A DNA stretch of 64,000 nt. It comes from Allacma fusca (taxonomy: Eukaryota; Arthropoda; Collembola; Symphypleona; Sminthuridae). The stretch lies in the NCBI GenBank assembly GCA_947179485.1, contig OX359249.1, forward strand, positions 3,844,001 through 3,908,000. The letters run 5' to 3'. Shown in pieces: positions 41,762-54,000 of this stretch. The notes under the pieces are model-generated. The model did not search any database and had not been told where the DNA came from. It saw only the letters and a list, made by a program, of their open reading frames with translations. Numbering within the stretch: position 1 is the first letter of the stretch; every line of letters begins with the position of its first letter. The position numbers and the translations under genes are program-made.

Positions 41762-44700
41762 CTACGTATTTCTTCGACGTAAATTTGTAAAACTTTCAGG
41801 CAAGGAGTTGCGGTCGACGCTTACTTTCAGAATGTTTCCATGAAAATCTTGCGCAATTACATCCACAACACTCTGATCGGACGGAATCGTACTCTTTCCC
41901 ATGTGAAACTCGTAGCGAACTTTGACACGATCGAATGTCCAAGATTTCAAAATCGTTCCATTGTCCAGATCCCTAATTTCAATCACGGTCAGGCCCACAT
42001 TTGAACTTATGGTGTTCCTGTCAAAACAACATAATTAATAATAAATCATATGCATTCAGAACAGGATATTTTCCCCCACGTCGCATCATATTTACTCAGA
42101 ATATCATATATCTACTTCTTTTCATACGAATATTTTTCAGAATAAACAAGCTTCAGATATACAACATTCAGAATGATGGAAACACTTACTTCGTTAATAC
42201 TGGCCCAGTTTCCGGCAAGGATCTCCCAGGTGTTGAACGAAACCACCTATATCATAGTAATAGATTTCAAATTACGCTTCAGTAATAATAGTTATTCATG
42301 AAGAAATGAACAATAACAAATAAAAACAATTTTCTGCCCACAATACATAAAATGCCTGCAACTGAAAGGCCTAGAGCAAAATAATTTTAAATGAATAGTT
42401 ATAATATAAGTGACGGGAATTGAAATAGCAGCAACAACAATAATTCCTTAGCTGAAAACCATGATCTCCAGAACCTGCTACTCAAAGGATAAATCGTCTA
42501 ACAACTGCCAGTTCCAAGGAAACAAAGAAACGTTTAAAGCCCAACGAAAAAAACTCAAGAGAATCGTCCAACAAGCTACATAAGGATACGGAAAAGTGAA
42601 TCCATGAGCATTGGCCAACAATCCATAAATCCATATTTTAATCCGAAACAATGTAATAAAAAAGTAAGCCACTACGTTCCAGATTCGAACCTATGAAAAA
42701 AGAGAAGTGTTGCACACGAAAAGCTGAGTGAGACGCAATCTTCAGCGATGTGTCCATTCGGAAGGCAAACTTTAGGTCGAATCTGACGCTCGTCATCAGC
42801 TGAGTATACGTGAACCACGGATTTCGGATAAGACACAAGAGGTGAAAGGCAAAGATCTATACGGTGATACTGGTTGCCCATTAGACCTCCTTCCGTATGA
42901 CCCAGGTCAAAGATATGACCAATTTCATGAGCTAAGCCCCCGAGAGAAGCACTAAACAAACTTCCTACATTCCTGTAAACAAAAAAAAACATGATCAATA
43001 AGGATACAATTATTCTCAACATACAGAAACAGAATTATTACAAAAATTCTAAATTCTATTCTCGAAATTCTGCTATTGCTTTTAGTGCCGCAATTGGCTT
43101 TGGCGTGACATATTTGATTCCTCAAACTGACTCCAACCATGTATCAATTTCCTTGATTTTGATTAAAAAGGCCAGTTAAAGTACATACTTAATACAACAG
43201 GGACTAAGTTGTACCAGCTATAGGCCATTATCATTTGCCTACGTCTAGCCCATAAATAAATAGATATTAAAATCCTTAAATTGTAGTAAAACTGCTTCCT
43301 ATACTAAAAAAGACACTTGGAAGGCGCTTTATAAGTTTCATAAACTCATAAATTATTCAATCAAAACAAATGGTGATGGCTATCTTGTACAATAATGCAA
43401 TTTAAAACAATCTCTAATAACAATAACCTCCCCTGGGATAAGACCGTGTAAAGCAATGGTAAATAAAAAATGTCGAGAACACCAAATTATTCGAAGTTTC
43501 TGGTATAGATGACTTCAAATGTAGCGACAAGCGACTTGAGGTCTAGAGAACATGTCAAGTACCCCCCATCCTATCCAGACATTTTTGTGTTTGAAATTTT
43601 CACAATTTTGAAAAAAAAATCATCTTTTTTCCGTCGCAAGCCGAATGAATGAAGTGTTAAAACAGTTGCTTTCTTGGGACCTCTGGGCTCGATTTTGATT
43701 TATATATCTATCCGATATCTATTTACTAAAATTTTGGATATTTAAAAAAATTAAAAGATCAAAATCGCAAAATGCACAACATTTGATCTCGAGCTATTTA
43801 TTGCGGAAAAATCATAAAATTTAAAATCTGTTCTTGTAAAATCCTAAAAATGGTGACAGGTGAATTTCTTGAAAGTATCTACAAAAACAAATTACACCGA
43901 AGTTTCACAAATGCTTACCGTATTTCTTGGAAAGGGCTTTAGGACTTTCCGACCCCGACCCCAACAGTTGGGGGTACTTGACATGTCTGTAGATGGTTTT
44001 TGTTCGCTTTTTTCTTATTCACGTATGCTTTACGAACTCATAAAGAAAACAGACTGGAACTGACAAAAGTAAGTACCTGCTAAATGACCCGAAAGTGAAG
44101 TTCTGGACATCAATCGGAGACTCATCCCCTAATTGTTTGAGAACATTCTGAAATTGATCAGACCATACTTGAAGAAAATCGCTGCCTATCAATGCAAGAC
44201 CTCCTCCAGCCAAAGCCGGGGAATTCTCCAGCTTTTCTGCTCTCTGTGGCTTCCAAGGATCAGCCATAAAAGCTACATATTTACATCTAGTGTCCCAAAT
44301 TCGACTATTTGCCCTAATTTCCCTAGCAAGCAAGTCCCAGAGATGTTTCGTCTCCAATTCCCGAACTTCTTGAGTGGTTCGAGGAATCTGGATGACCTCA
44401 CAGGAGGAAGAGTCATTGACCAGAGTAAATGTCCTCCTACTTAGTCCCCACTCAAAGAGTTTCTCAGCATACAATGCCTGGATAATTTTAAGACCCAAAT
44501 GGATTTTTCTCTGATTCAGACGAAAGTTCTCATCATCATTCCCCCCTTCTGGGTAGGAGTCCGAGCAAACAATGTACAAAGGTTTCACGTAGCAATCGTT
44601 GGAGCTGGGTAGAAACTTGATTCGGAACTCTTTGATAACTTTGCCAGTCTCATCTTGAAAGAAGACACAGTTGATACCTTCACTGAGCTCGATTAACAGG

Positions 44701-45044
44701 ATGAATCGATTCCTGACAATTTTAAGACTCAATTCATACTTCTCATGTCGATCGAAGTTCTTCAGAAATGTCTTAATACTTCCACAATCAAAATGAGTAG
44801 GAACGTTCCAACGAGAACTGTCCGAGCTTGAGGTGCTACTACAAGACTCGGTGCTCAAGCTTCGGCCGAGAGTTGCGGGTTCCCCATCAGAGTGATCTGC
44901 AGTATCTATAGACCCTTTCAGCAGAACCAAATTGTAGCCAACGACTTGTCCATCATTGTAATTTGAAATCGATATTCTCATGACGAAACCTTCGCACAAT
45001 TCATTCAACTTTTTACTACAGGTCACAACAACTATTATTATCAT
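41762..45044 (-). CDS. Putative zinc metallopeptidase (YIL108W-like, Metallopep family), 4 exons
   Basis: Inferred minus-strand exons: 45044-44077, 42972-42691, 42246-42190 and 42017-41762. All junctions are phase-consistent and give 520 residues. Exon 1 carries the N-terminal region, ending in the family-typical GGGLALIGSDFLQVW. Exon 2 has the zinc site HEIGHIFDLGH followed by GLMG, and runs into HR, completed by WF at the start of exon 3 (HRWF, also family-typical). Exon 4 is a beta-rich C-terminal domain ending RRRNT. The Met at 45044 opens with a hydrophobic stretch; a Met 21 residues downstream (MRISISN) is an alternative start. The family is widespread in eukaryotes, with an unknown physiological substrate. 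Intron 1 (about 1.1 kb) contains an inverted-repeat element. Confidence 0.85.
43550..43986. mobile_element. MITE-like element with perfect 17-bp inverted ends, in the metallopeptidase intron
   Basis: ACATGTCAAGTACCCCC at 43550-43566 is the exact reverse complement of 43970-43986, about 437 bp apart. Weaker inverted similarity continues outwards for roughly ten bases (TCTCTAGA against TCTGTAGA), so the true ends may lie slightly further out. The interior has no ORF. No target duplication was identified. Confidence 0.6.
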
Positions 45045-46504
45045 CTTACAAATTAAACATCCCTACATAGTCCACAAGTTGTCACAATAACAGTTTTATT
45101 TATTCTAACGTATTTCCCACATGAACGTGACCCTCCTATAAATTCCCGATTGTAACACTAGATCCTAATGACAGTCCAGAATTATTATTATTTGATGTCC
45201 ACGAACTTTGAATAACTAGCTAACCGTATTAACTGCGCAATAATAATAAATTACATCCACTAATAAACCATGTTATCCAACTTACACAAGTCAGGCTTGT
45301 ATTAACTTCGAAACTCTAAAGTGACTTGCTATGCTACAACAATATTTCACTTTGCAATTATTTCGGCAACCGTCTTATTCCCAAGACGAGGTCGTGACTC
45401 GAAAGTCGGAGCCATTAACTAATAATTGCCGTAACTTGATCTATTTGTTAAGTTGGTCACGGAGTGAAGTGGAACCATTTGACTGTCGGAACGAAGCACT
45501 ATGAATCCGACATGCACCGTAAATTATAGAATTGCAATCAATTATTTAAGATTCTTGAAACTTGTTTACTAGAGAGTCACTTTAAGACATGAAAGGGGTT
45601 TCGCCGGTAAACATTTGGTATATATACGTAAGTAATTAATTGAGATACTCTCAAAACGCACTTCAAATTGTAACCAGCCCTAAACAAACATTCTTTCAAC
45701 GAGGAGTTATTGCAAAATAGGGTCAATACAAGAAATAAACTACCCTACCAGTACAATGTTAATTTACTGCAATTAGAAGCTTTATTAAAAATATATGTAA
45801 ATGATTTCATATGCTGTAGGACTTTGTAGTTACGGAATGTTGCGGATTCATTGAACTTGCATGAATCATATTATTGGAGCTTTTACGGTGTTATTTTTAT
45901 TTGTAAATCACAGAATTTATTTACGTCCGTCCAGAGATAGCCTGAATAATGTCAAAGAGTAATATTAATTAATTACTCCAAAATAATGATTCAATTTTTA
46001 GAAACAATATTATTTATTTAAATAAGTAATTCTGTAATAATTACACCAGGAAGTATACTTCGTATTCGTACGTTCAATCCAAGTTGTCAATATAACTCCT
46101 ATGCTGGATTTTGTACTTGAGTACTTTATACAAGTGTGTCCAACAACGATCTGACAAAAGACTACAGGACTAGGGTCACGACCTCACTGAACTGACTCTG
46201 GGGATGGGACGACCGAGGAGACGACAGGAGTTCTTGCAGTTCCAGCAATGAAGTTCGGGATTATCTATACACACGTGAAAAAAGGCCCCAACTCAGCGTT
46301 CAAACAACGGCCAACAAACTATTCGGCTTCAAAGCATGTACCTTAATAAAACCTGAAGTACCCGACTGATTTAAATTTAAATGCTCTCCCTGAACTCAGC
46401 ACTAAGAGTTGTGGTGGTACATGTTAACAAAGGGACACATTTGAATTAAAATGAAATATTTGATATGGAAATTACGTTACACGTTTATTTACGCTCTCCT
46501 CTGG
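45045..46504. other. Intergenic, upstream of the metallopeptidase gene
   Basis: About 1.46 kb, AT-rich. Probable promoter side of the minus-strand metallopeptidase. No coding or repeat feature recognised. Confidence 0.45.
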
Positions 46505-47236
46505 TTTAAACCACAGTAGAGCATCTCGGACGGTCAAAATTTGCGGGCAAGCCCGTAAAAAGCCCGGCCCGCCCGGACTTCGGGCGGGAACGGGTAAAAT
46601 TTATTACACTTGACGGGTTACGGGCGGGTACGGTCTTTTCAATGCGGTTAAAAAGACCGTGAAAAAATTCACGTGTGGTGCATGCTGGATCAGGGGTTGT
46701 AAAAGTATTTAACTTGAATACATGGAACAATTTTCAAACGTTTGCAATTTTACCTTTAAAACAATGCCTTGACATTCAATGTTAACGAATTAAATTACAG
46801 GAAATAGTCAGAAGATTGCAAGTTTAAAAAACACTTAAACAGATACTAGTTGAACATAGGTGTCTATAAATTATGCGAAGTGCAATGAGTGCAGGGATAT
46901 TTTAGCAGGCAATCGAGCCCAGGAGGGACATCAACTCTGGCCCAACATAAATGTAAGAATTCTGCAGTGGAAGTAACCCCAGTCCTTACTAATTTCATTC
47001 AAACAAAGGTGAAAATGAAAAATTGAATAAGAAAATTGTTCTGGGTCTATATAGCTATGAATTTACAAGCTGTACTGGTATTAGCGGGCGGGCTCCGGGC
47101 TTTTTTAGATTTTACGGGCCGGGCCGGGCTTTATTGTTGAACTTTAATTTCGGGCCGGGCGGGCACGGGTAAACATTTACGGGCCGCGGGCGGGTACGGG
47201 CCTAAAATATCCCACGGGGTGATGCTTTAAACCACA
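46505..47236. mobile_element. Non-autonomous hAT-like element with GC-rich inverted subterminal repeats
   Basis: TTTAAACCACA occurs at both edges (46505-46515 and 47226-47236), fitting an 8-bp target duplication (TTTAAACC) plus a few shared bases. Inside, both ends carry dense runs of CGGGC/GCCCG words in inverted arrangement (46540-46640 against 47085-47215), in sharp contrast to the AT-rich surroundings. The inner half is AT-rich and has no ORF. The length of about 710 bp with no transposase suggests a non-autonomous copy. Confidence 0.65.
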
Positions 47237-47551
47237 CACACTTTATTCGATACAACTTGATTGCCCAAATTATTTGTAAACAATTTTTTTTCTGTAGATT
47301 TTGATATTTGCCGGCCGCTTAGTAGCGTATAGCGCAGGGTGACAACACAATGTAACAACATAAATCCTAATAGTGTGTTAAATCAATACAACTCACTTTC
47401 TCTCCCAATGTTCCTTCCACTAATTTTTCGCAATCGGACTTGAATCTCGCAACAAAAACCAAATAGTTTACCGTGTGATTTGAAAAGGAACATATTATTT
47501 TTTCTTGTGTACTCTAATGATTGCTCGTGTTAATACTGTGAGTCGCGATGA
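47237..47551. other. Spacer before the DNAAF4-like pseudogene
   Basis: About 315 bases with no recognisable feature apart from a short T-rich run. Confidence 0.4.
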
Positions 47552-48587
47552 GAAGTGTGCGCTACGAGACCGAGACAGCTCACTCAGCAACGACATTCCG
47601 ACAAAAGGAAAGAATTCCGAGAGCGACGTCAGGAAAAGAAGCAAATGGTTGTCCGAGATCAGATTCGGCTGGATGGGGAAGAACGTCAGCGAATTGCAGA
47701 GGTGAAGGCTTCGGAGAGTACAAAGGCCCTCTAAGTGAGTTGGATGAGTGGAGATTGAGAGCTGAAAAATGATACTTGGGATGCAAACAAACAAGAGAGA
47801 GAGAGAGAGAGAGAAAACAGTCCTCCTCTCTCTGAACCAATGAATCATTCGAATGATGCTGATGATGCTCTTAATGACTACTTGTAGGCAAACTCAGACT
47901 CAGCCCTCCAGCCCAACTCTAGCAAAGATATCTTCCAAGGACCAACTCTACCTGCAATATTAACGAGCCCAAAGCAAAATAATAACATCAGACCTATTCG
48001 AGAGCCAGGCAAAATCTCTGCCTTTAACTACCCGCGAGTTCTCAACGCCCTCTCGCGAGTCCGCCGCTGCTGAGGAACAAGAGTGGCTGAAGAAATAGGC
48101 TGAGGAACGGAAACGGTGTGGTTTCAACGATACCGACTTGCGTCCTGAAGAACGAGATCCCATGTGGCTTCTTGAGAAAGGGGAATCTTTGATGAAAGCT
48201 GGAAGTTACTTGGGTGCTGTGAGTGCCTACTCTCATGGGATCAAGTTGGCCCCTAAAATACCCGAATTGTACCAGGGACGTGCTGAGGCTCATCTTTCTC
48301 TGAAGAATCTTGTAGAAACAGTGGAAGAGGCCTCACAGGCTTTGGAGCTTCTGGTGCCGAAAGTTATGGGAAATAAAAAGGAACGCTTCGAGTGTCATAT
48401 GTTACGAGCCGGAGGGTTCCGTAACTTGAATTGCTGTCGTGAGGCACTGATGGACTATAAGTAAGCTTTGCAGCTCGATCCCAACAATGACAAGCTCAAA
48501 GAAGATTTCCAGTCTTGTGAGGCTATGATCTACGAAAGGGAACAAAAGGGGCATGAGAGTGACTCCGACGATAATCTCAAAGAGTGA
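47552..48587 (+). pseudogene. DNAAF4: Broken intronless copy of DNAAF4 (DYX1C1), dynein axonemal assembly factor
   Basis: Fragments of one protein appear in order in shifting frames. They are a charged helix (DKRKEFRERRQEKKQM, 47600 on) with RLDGEERQRI; then SELDEWRLRAEK in another frame after a TAA at 47732; then TREFSTPSRES...EEQEWLKK with a TAG before AEERK; then a long TPR part (48138-48464: WLLEKGESLMKAGSYLGAVS and on to REALMDYK). That part is broken by TAA at 48462-48464 and continues in frame with ALQLDPNNDKL to a TGA at 48585-48587. The order and motifs match the middle and C-terminal TPR region of DNAAF4, a co-chaperone for ciliary dynein assembly. At least two in-frame stops and one frameshift make it non-functional. 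The absence of introns suggests retroposition, although no poly-A tail or target duplication is clear. The CS domain is not visible. Confidence 0.75.
47793..47815. repeat. (GA)n microsatellite
   Basis: A run of GA dinucleotides inside the DNAAF4-like pseudogene. Its in-place expansion also disrupts the coding frame there. Confidence 0.9.
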
Positions 48588-49742
48588 TCGTTTAACTTTC
48601 TGATTATCACCGAACTTTCCAATTAAAATAGTTCCGAGTGCGAGCGGTGCTTTCGAGCTTTCTTCAAACATTTTCGAATTAAAATTGTGTTCTCACTTCT
48701 CTTATTTCCCTTTTACTCATAGCTTCGATGACAGCGCTACCTTAAAGCCTGGTTCACAGCAGTACAAACTTCGTCCGACGAAAATTTCCTTCGTGCTCGA
48801 TGGTACGAATGAAGTGTTCGTACGAACATGCAGATTGGGGGTCGTTGTGAGCGGTTCTCACAAAGATGGTATTTTGACTTTTGACAGTACTGTACGAAGC
48901 TGGTGTAACTGTATTAATTTATTAATTTAATTTAATATTAATTTAGTTTTGGCTATAGTTTCTTTCCTGGTACACGACATCGCGATCGCGAAGCACATGA
49001 TTCAGAAATAACTGATTGTGCAGTGCTATTAGATATACATATATATAAACATTAACGTACGATACAGAGAAATGGCTAAATGGCTTAATCAACCAGTGCT
49101 AAAATATTCTTGACAAAATGATGCGGTGATAATGAGATGCATTAACAGCCATCGGTTTCGCCAATAGAAAATACATACACGCCAATTGTAAATACATGCA
49201 TATTACATACCGCAAATAAGCCGGGTAGTTAGCCTTTATGGTAATTGGTAATCGCAATCGCAAACCAATAGGAGCTCATACCGTCTAGAGGAAGAGCAAT
49301 GATTTAATTTTCATCACCGTAAAATTATGTTATCAGCTAGCGGAACAAACCACCGCCTGCGTCGATGGATAAACCCCATCTCCCGATAACAACACCGGCG
49401 CACTCTAGTAGATTGATCCGTCAGTACTAAAATTATATTACCGAAATATTTTTTTCTAATCGAATATTTTTTAAATGACCTTTGCTTCTGAAATACTATT
49501 TCTTATGATTATAATCTAATATTACAGAGCTTCTTTAAATACACAATTTGCAACTTGTGCTCGTGATCTCGTGAACCCATAAAGCGCGTTTGGGAGAGAG
49601 AGCGAGGATTTAAACATGTTCCCTCATCAATTCTACAGTAGTATTAAGAACGTCAATAACCTCAGTAAAGCCTTTTTAATTACAACAAATTATGTATAAC
49701 AGTATATACCTTCACTTCACATTTGCCCATTATTTCACCTTG
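48588..49742. other. Intergenic; start of a region of recurring short motifs
   Basis: About 1.15 kb with no gene. It contains the first copies of two words that recur later: CCGCCTGCGTCG (about 49354) and a GCGCGTTTGGGAGAGAGAGC block followed by GAGGATTTAAA (about 49583-49613). Confidence 0.5.
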
Positions 49743-49935
49743 TTTGGCAGCAGGGGTGGATTTACGGGGTGGCCCACCTGGCCCGGCCAGGGTAAAAAGT
49801 AAAAAATTTAGGGCCAGGGTAAAAAGTTAACTAAGGCCGTCAGATTGCAGATATCATGTGTAAAGGCCCACAAATCTATTTTGAGGGTTAGGGCCAGGGT
49901 AAAAATTATTTTATTAATCCACCCCTGCTTGGCAG
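49743..49935. mobile_element. hAT-type MITE, 177 bp, with near-perfect 8-bp target duplication
   Basis: The element is 49751-49927. It opens CAGGGGTGGATT and closes with its reverse complement AATCCACCCCTG. The flanks are TTTGGCAG (left) and CTTGGCAG (right), a 7/8 match for an 8-bp duplication. Both features are diagnostic of hAT transposition. The interior repeats GGCCAGGGTAAAAA three times and has no coding capacity. Confidence 0.85.
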
Positions 49936-50460
49936 TATCAGTCTTGCTACTGTACAATGCTTTGGTATACCAGTAAGGGGTGTGCCACAAATGATGTCAT
50001 GCAAAATGTGGGTGCATGGATGTAGCAACGAATGACGCCAATGACATAGTGGATGGATCCCTGCGTTGAGTCCTGACGTCATGCGTTGAAAGTGGAGAAA
50101 ATAAAGTATACATATTTCTTAAAATTCCGTGGAGCACGGAGCGAAGTTTAAATGTCGAGTACAAAAACCACTATATTTTATACGAGCAGCATAGCCACCG
50201 CCTGCGTCGGTGGAAGCATGCAATGTAATGTAATGGGAGAGGACGCGGAGCGGCAATTCTAGCTAAAGCCAAAGCGTGCTGCGTTGCGTGCCGTGTCCTT
50301 GCACATTACATTACTTATAGCAAAAGCGCTTTATAGCATTGTGTACTCGCAAGCCTAAAAAGCGCGTTGAGGAGGGAGCGAAGATTTAAAAATGCCCCAC
50401 TTCCACTTCCTCTGTCATCATCTTCAAATTATAGTATTTAGATAGTGTGACGATACTCTG
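49936..50460. other. Unannotated stretch with recurring motifs
   Basis: About 525 bases. It holds further copies of the CCGCCTGCGTCG word (about 50196) and of the GCGCGTT...GGAGGGAGCGAAGATTTAAA block (about 50362-50390), plus a related GGAGCACGGAGCGAAGTTTAAA (near 50131-50152). Confidence 0.5.
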
Positions 50461-50720
50461 GACTAGAGGTCCCAATCTTTCAATTCAATTCAAAAAATTC
50501 GTTTTGATTCAATTCAACTTATGAATTGAATGAAATACAATGATTCGATTCAATTCACGATTCACAGGGTTCAATTTGATTCATCTTTGCGCCCTGAATT
50601 GAATCGAATGATGATTCAAATCATTCAGACAGTAAAAGGTGGTAACGTTGACTTTAACATTAGGAAATTCGAGTTGCATATCCTGCTATTTAATTGGCCC
50701 ATTATGGCCTAAAGTGGACC

Positions 50721-50725
50721 GTTAG
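50721..50725. repeat. Target-site duplication GTTAG (left)
   Basis: GTTAG immediately before the 5' LTR matches GTTAG at 55119-55123 immediately after the 3' LTR. Confidence 0.93.
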
Positions 50726-50929
50726 TGTGTTGGTATGTGGGAGTTCAGGATTACGGGAATGCCATTCCACACATACTACACTCCTGATGAAACATAAATG
50801 TAAGATGATCATTTAGTCAGACTTTACTTCTCAAGCTATAAACATATCTTAATAAAGATACTTCTGCTCTATCTAATTTCATGCGTTATTCGGCTCCATA
50901 CAAATACATATAAAGTACATATCATTACA
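50726..50929 (+). repeat. 5' LTR of the 4.4 kb gypsy element
   Basis: Starts TGTGTTGGTATG and ends ATCATTACA. It contains AATAAA (about 50851). By eye it is identical over its full 204 bp to 54915-55118. Confidence 0.95.
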
Positions 50930-51021
50930 TGGTGGCAGCGGTAAATTGGTGAATCGGTTTGAGTGTCATAATTATTGCAACTACGTGTTAAAATTGTACC
51001 AATAAACTCCAATCTACCAAC

Positions 51022-54000
51022 ATGGGTTTGGACATTAAACCTCCTGACCAGTTCAGTTATTCAACGCCCTCCGAATGGCCTAATTGGCAAAGAAGATTCG
51101 AACGATTCATGAAATGTCTGAAAATAACCGGAAGTGAAAGTAAAGTTCATCGGTTGATTTACCTCATGGGTGACCCAGCAGACGATATTTTAGAAACATT
51201 TGGCCTAACTGATGAGGAGCAGAAGGACTATGAAAAAGTTACTGAAAAGTTTGACTCGTATTTCATGGGCAGAAAAAATGTAATATATGAACGTGCGCGA
51301 TTTAACATTCGCGTGCAACTTGAGGGTGAGCCCATAGATGAATTTCTTACGGATTTACATCGTCTCTCACAACATTGTGAATACCAAGGTCTGCAAGACG
51401 AATTGATACGGGACAGAATTGTTGTTGGCGTTGCTGAAGGGAAACTCTCTGAGAAGTTACAGCTCGAACCAGACCTTACACTTGAAAAGGCAATCACCAT
51501 GGTCAGAGCATATGAATCAGTTCGCAAACAGCAGGCTGATCTGAATAAAGCGTCGAATGTACACAGAATGCATTCTGAGAAAACAAGCGAAAATGACACT
51601 AAATCTTCCCGGGATGACAAGGGAAAGTTTGATAAGAATTGGTGTTGTTTCAAATGTGGAGGCAGTAGAAAACATGCAAAAGAACAATGCCCAGCTAATA
51701 ACTCGCAGTGCAACTTGTGTAAAAGAAAGGGACATTGGGCTCGAGTTTGTAAAAATGCTGCAAAGATGAAAACCCAACAAACAAGCAATACACAAGTGGA
51801 CTGTGTTAATGAAGAATATGCTTTTTTGGGAGCAGTGTCGTCCGACATCAATGCTATTTCAAGTCGATGGTCCGCGGAAATTTTGATTGAAAGTTTTCCT
51901 CTGAAGGTAAAATTGGACCCCGGAGCAGACGTAACTGTGATCCCGTATGATTTCTATACAAAATGTTTGAAGCATCTGGAGTTGAAGCAATCCGACAGGA
52001 AATTATATGGACCATGTAACACTTTGGTAAATACTAAAGGTATGTTCCTAGGGAAACTGAGCTATAAAGGGAAACACACCGAGACAATGATATATGTAGT
52101 TGAGAACTTGCAGCGGGCCTTGTTAGGTGTAAATGAATGTGAAATCTTGGGTCTTGTCATCCTGGTTGATTCGATAAATAAACTTTCATCGTCAGTTGAC
52201 CCCCATAAAGACTTCCCGGAATTATTTCAAGGACTGGGAACCTTGGATGGTGAATACACTATAAAATTGAAGTCAAATGCAAAACCTTATGCTCTCAGCC
52301 AACCTAGACGAGTTCCATTAGCCTTAATGACGAAGCTTAAAAACGCACTCGACAAGATGTTGGACATGCGAGTTATTGAAAAAGTCAACGAACCGACCGA
52401 ATGGTGTGCACCTTGCGTGTGTGTACTTAAGAGCAACGGGGACATACGCGTATGCTCAGATTTTACGGAATTAAATAAATCTGTTGAACGTGAAAATTAT
52501 CCTATGCCTATTGTTGAGCATTCCCTGGCAAAGATGTCTGGAGCCGTGATGTTCTCAAAACTTGATCAAAATAATGGCTTTTGGCAAGCAAAATTAAACT
52601 CGAAATCAAAATTACTGACAACTTTCATAACTCCGTTCGGAAGATTCTGTTACCTTCGTGTACCTTTCGGGATATCGTCAGCGCCCGAATATTTCAATAA
52701 ACAAATCTCCGAAATGTTATTAGACTTGACTGGGGTATGTAATCACACTGATGATACTTGTGTTTGGGGCAAGTCGGTACATGAACATGATTCTAATTTA
52801 CAACAGGTCCTTCAACGATTTCGTGAAAAAGGTGTCACATTAAATGCTGAAAAATGTGCTTTTGGGGTTGCAGAAATTAGATTTTTGGGCCATAAAATTA
52901 ATACCACAGGTATCCATATTGATGACGAGAAGCTCAAGGCTATTGCTGAGATGAAACCTCCTAGGGATGAAGACGAGGTTAGAAGTTTTATTGGATTTGT
53001 GACTTATTTAGCCAGGTTCATTCCGAACCTGTCCTCCATCATGGCCCCTTTGAACAATTTGCTCAACAAAAAGTTTTATTGGGGGAACGATGAAAACACT
53101 TCCTATAACAGGGTGATTCAAATCCTCACTTCTAGACCTGTACTAGCTATTTTTGACCTAAATAAGCAAACAATCATTTCGGCTGATTCGTCATCTTACG
53201 GGTTGGGTGCAATTTTACGTCAAATGCAACATGATGACACTATAAGAATAGTTGCATGTGCTTCCCGTACGTTGACTAAAACAGAAAAGGGCTATGCTCA
53301 AATTGAGAAGGAAGCTTTGGCATGCGCATGGGGTTGTGAGAGATTTCGTGATTTCATTACAGGCATTGATTTCACACTTGAGACTGATCATAAACCATTA
53401 ATCTCAATCATGAAGACAAAAGTGCTGGATGAACTCAGTCCAAGATTACAACGGTTCAGAATGCGCCTGATGAGATATACATATAATATTGTATATGTTC
53501 CGGGGAAAGAGTTGATTCCAGCCGATGTATTATCCCGAAAACCGCGTGAAGATTTCACTAAGGAAGATTTAGAAGAGGAAGTTGAGGCACATGTAAGCAT
53601 GTTAGTATCCAACATTCCAGCTACTGAGAAAAAACTCCAAGAAATTTTGCATGCACAGGAACTGGATCCTACATGTAAAATTCTACGTACATACATATAC
53701 GAAGGTTGGCCCAGGGAGAAAATTCTTGGAAGTGACATGAAACCATTTTACATAGTGCGTGATGATTTAAGCATTCAGCACGGTCTCATAATGCGTAATT
53801 GTAGATTGTTTATTCCGTCTGAGTTACGACATGACATTCTGCAACGAATTCACGCCGGCCACATGGGTATTGGCAAATGTCGGGCCAGAGCAAAAGAATC
53901 TGTGTGGTGGCCTGGTATTTCAGGACAAATTAAGAATATTTGTGAACAGTGTGTAGTGTGTACGCAACACAAGTTGAATAGATGCGAGCCTCTCATGCCT

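Noticed and set aside
42681-42690. GATTCGAACC resembling a tRNA T-loop
   Set aside because: No acceptor or anticodon stems around it; it lies at an exon/intron junction of the metallopeptidase.
46506-46730. 74-codon ORF in the GC-rich element
   Set aside because: Produced by CGGGC-type repeats; no protein-like features.
51228-51851. 207-codon antisense ORF in the gypsy Gag
   Set aside because: Shadow of an intact Gag-Pol frame on the other strand.
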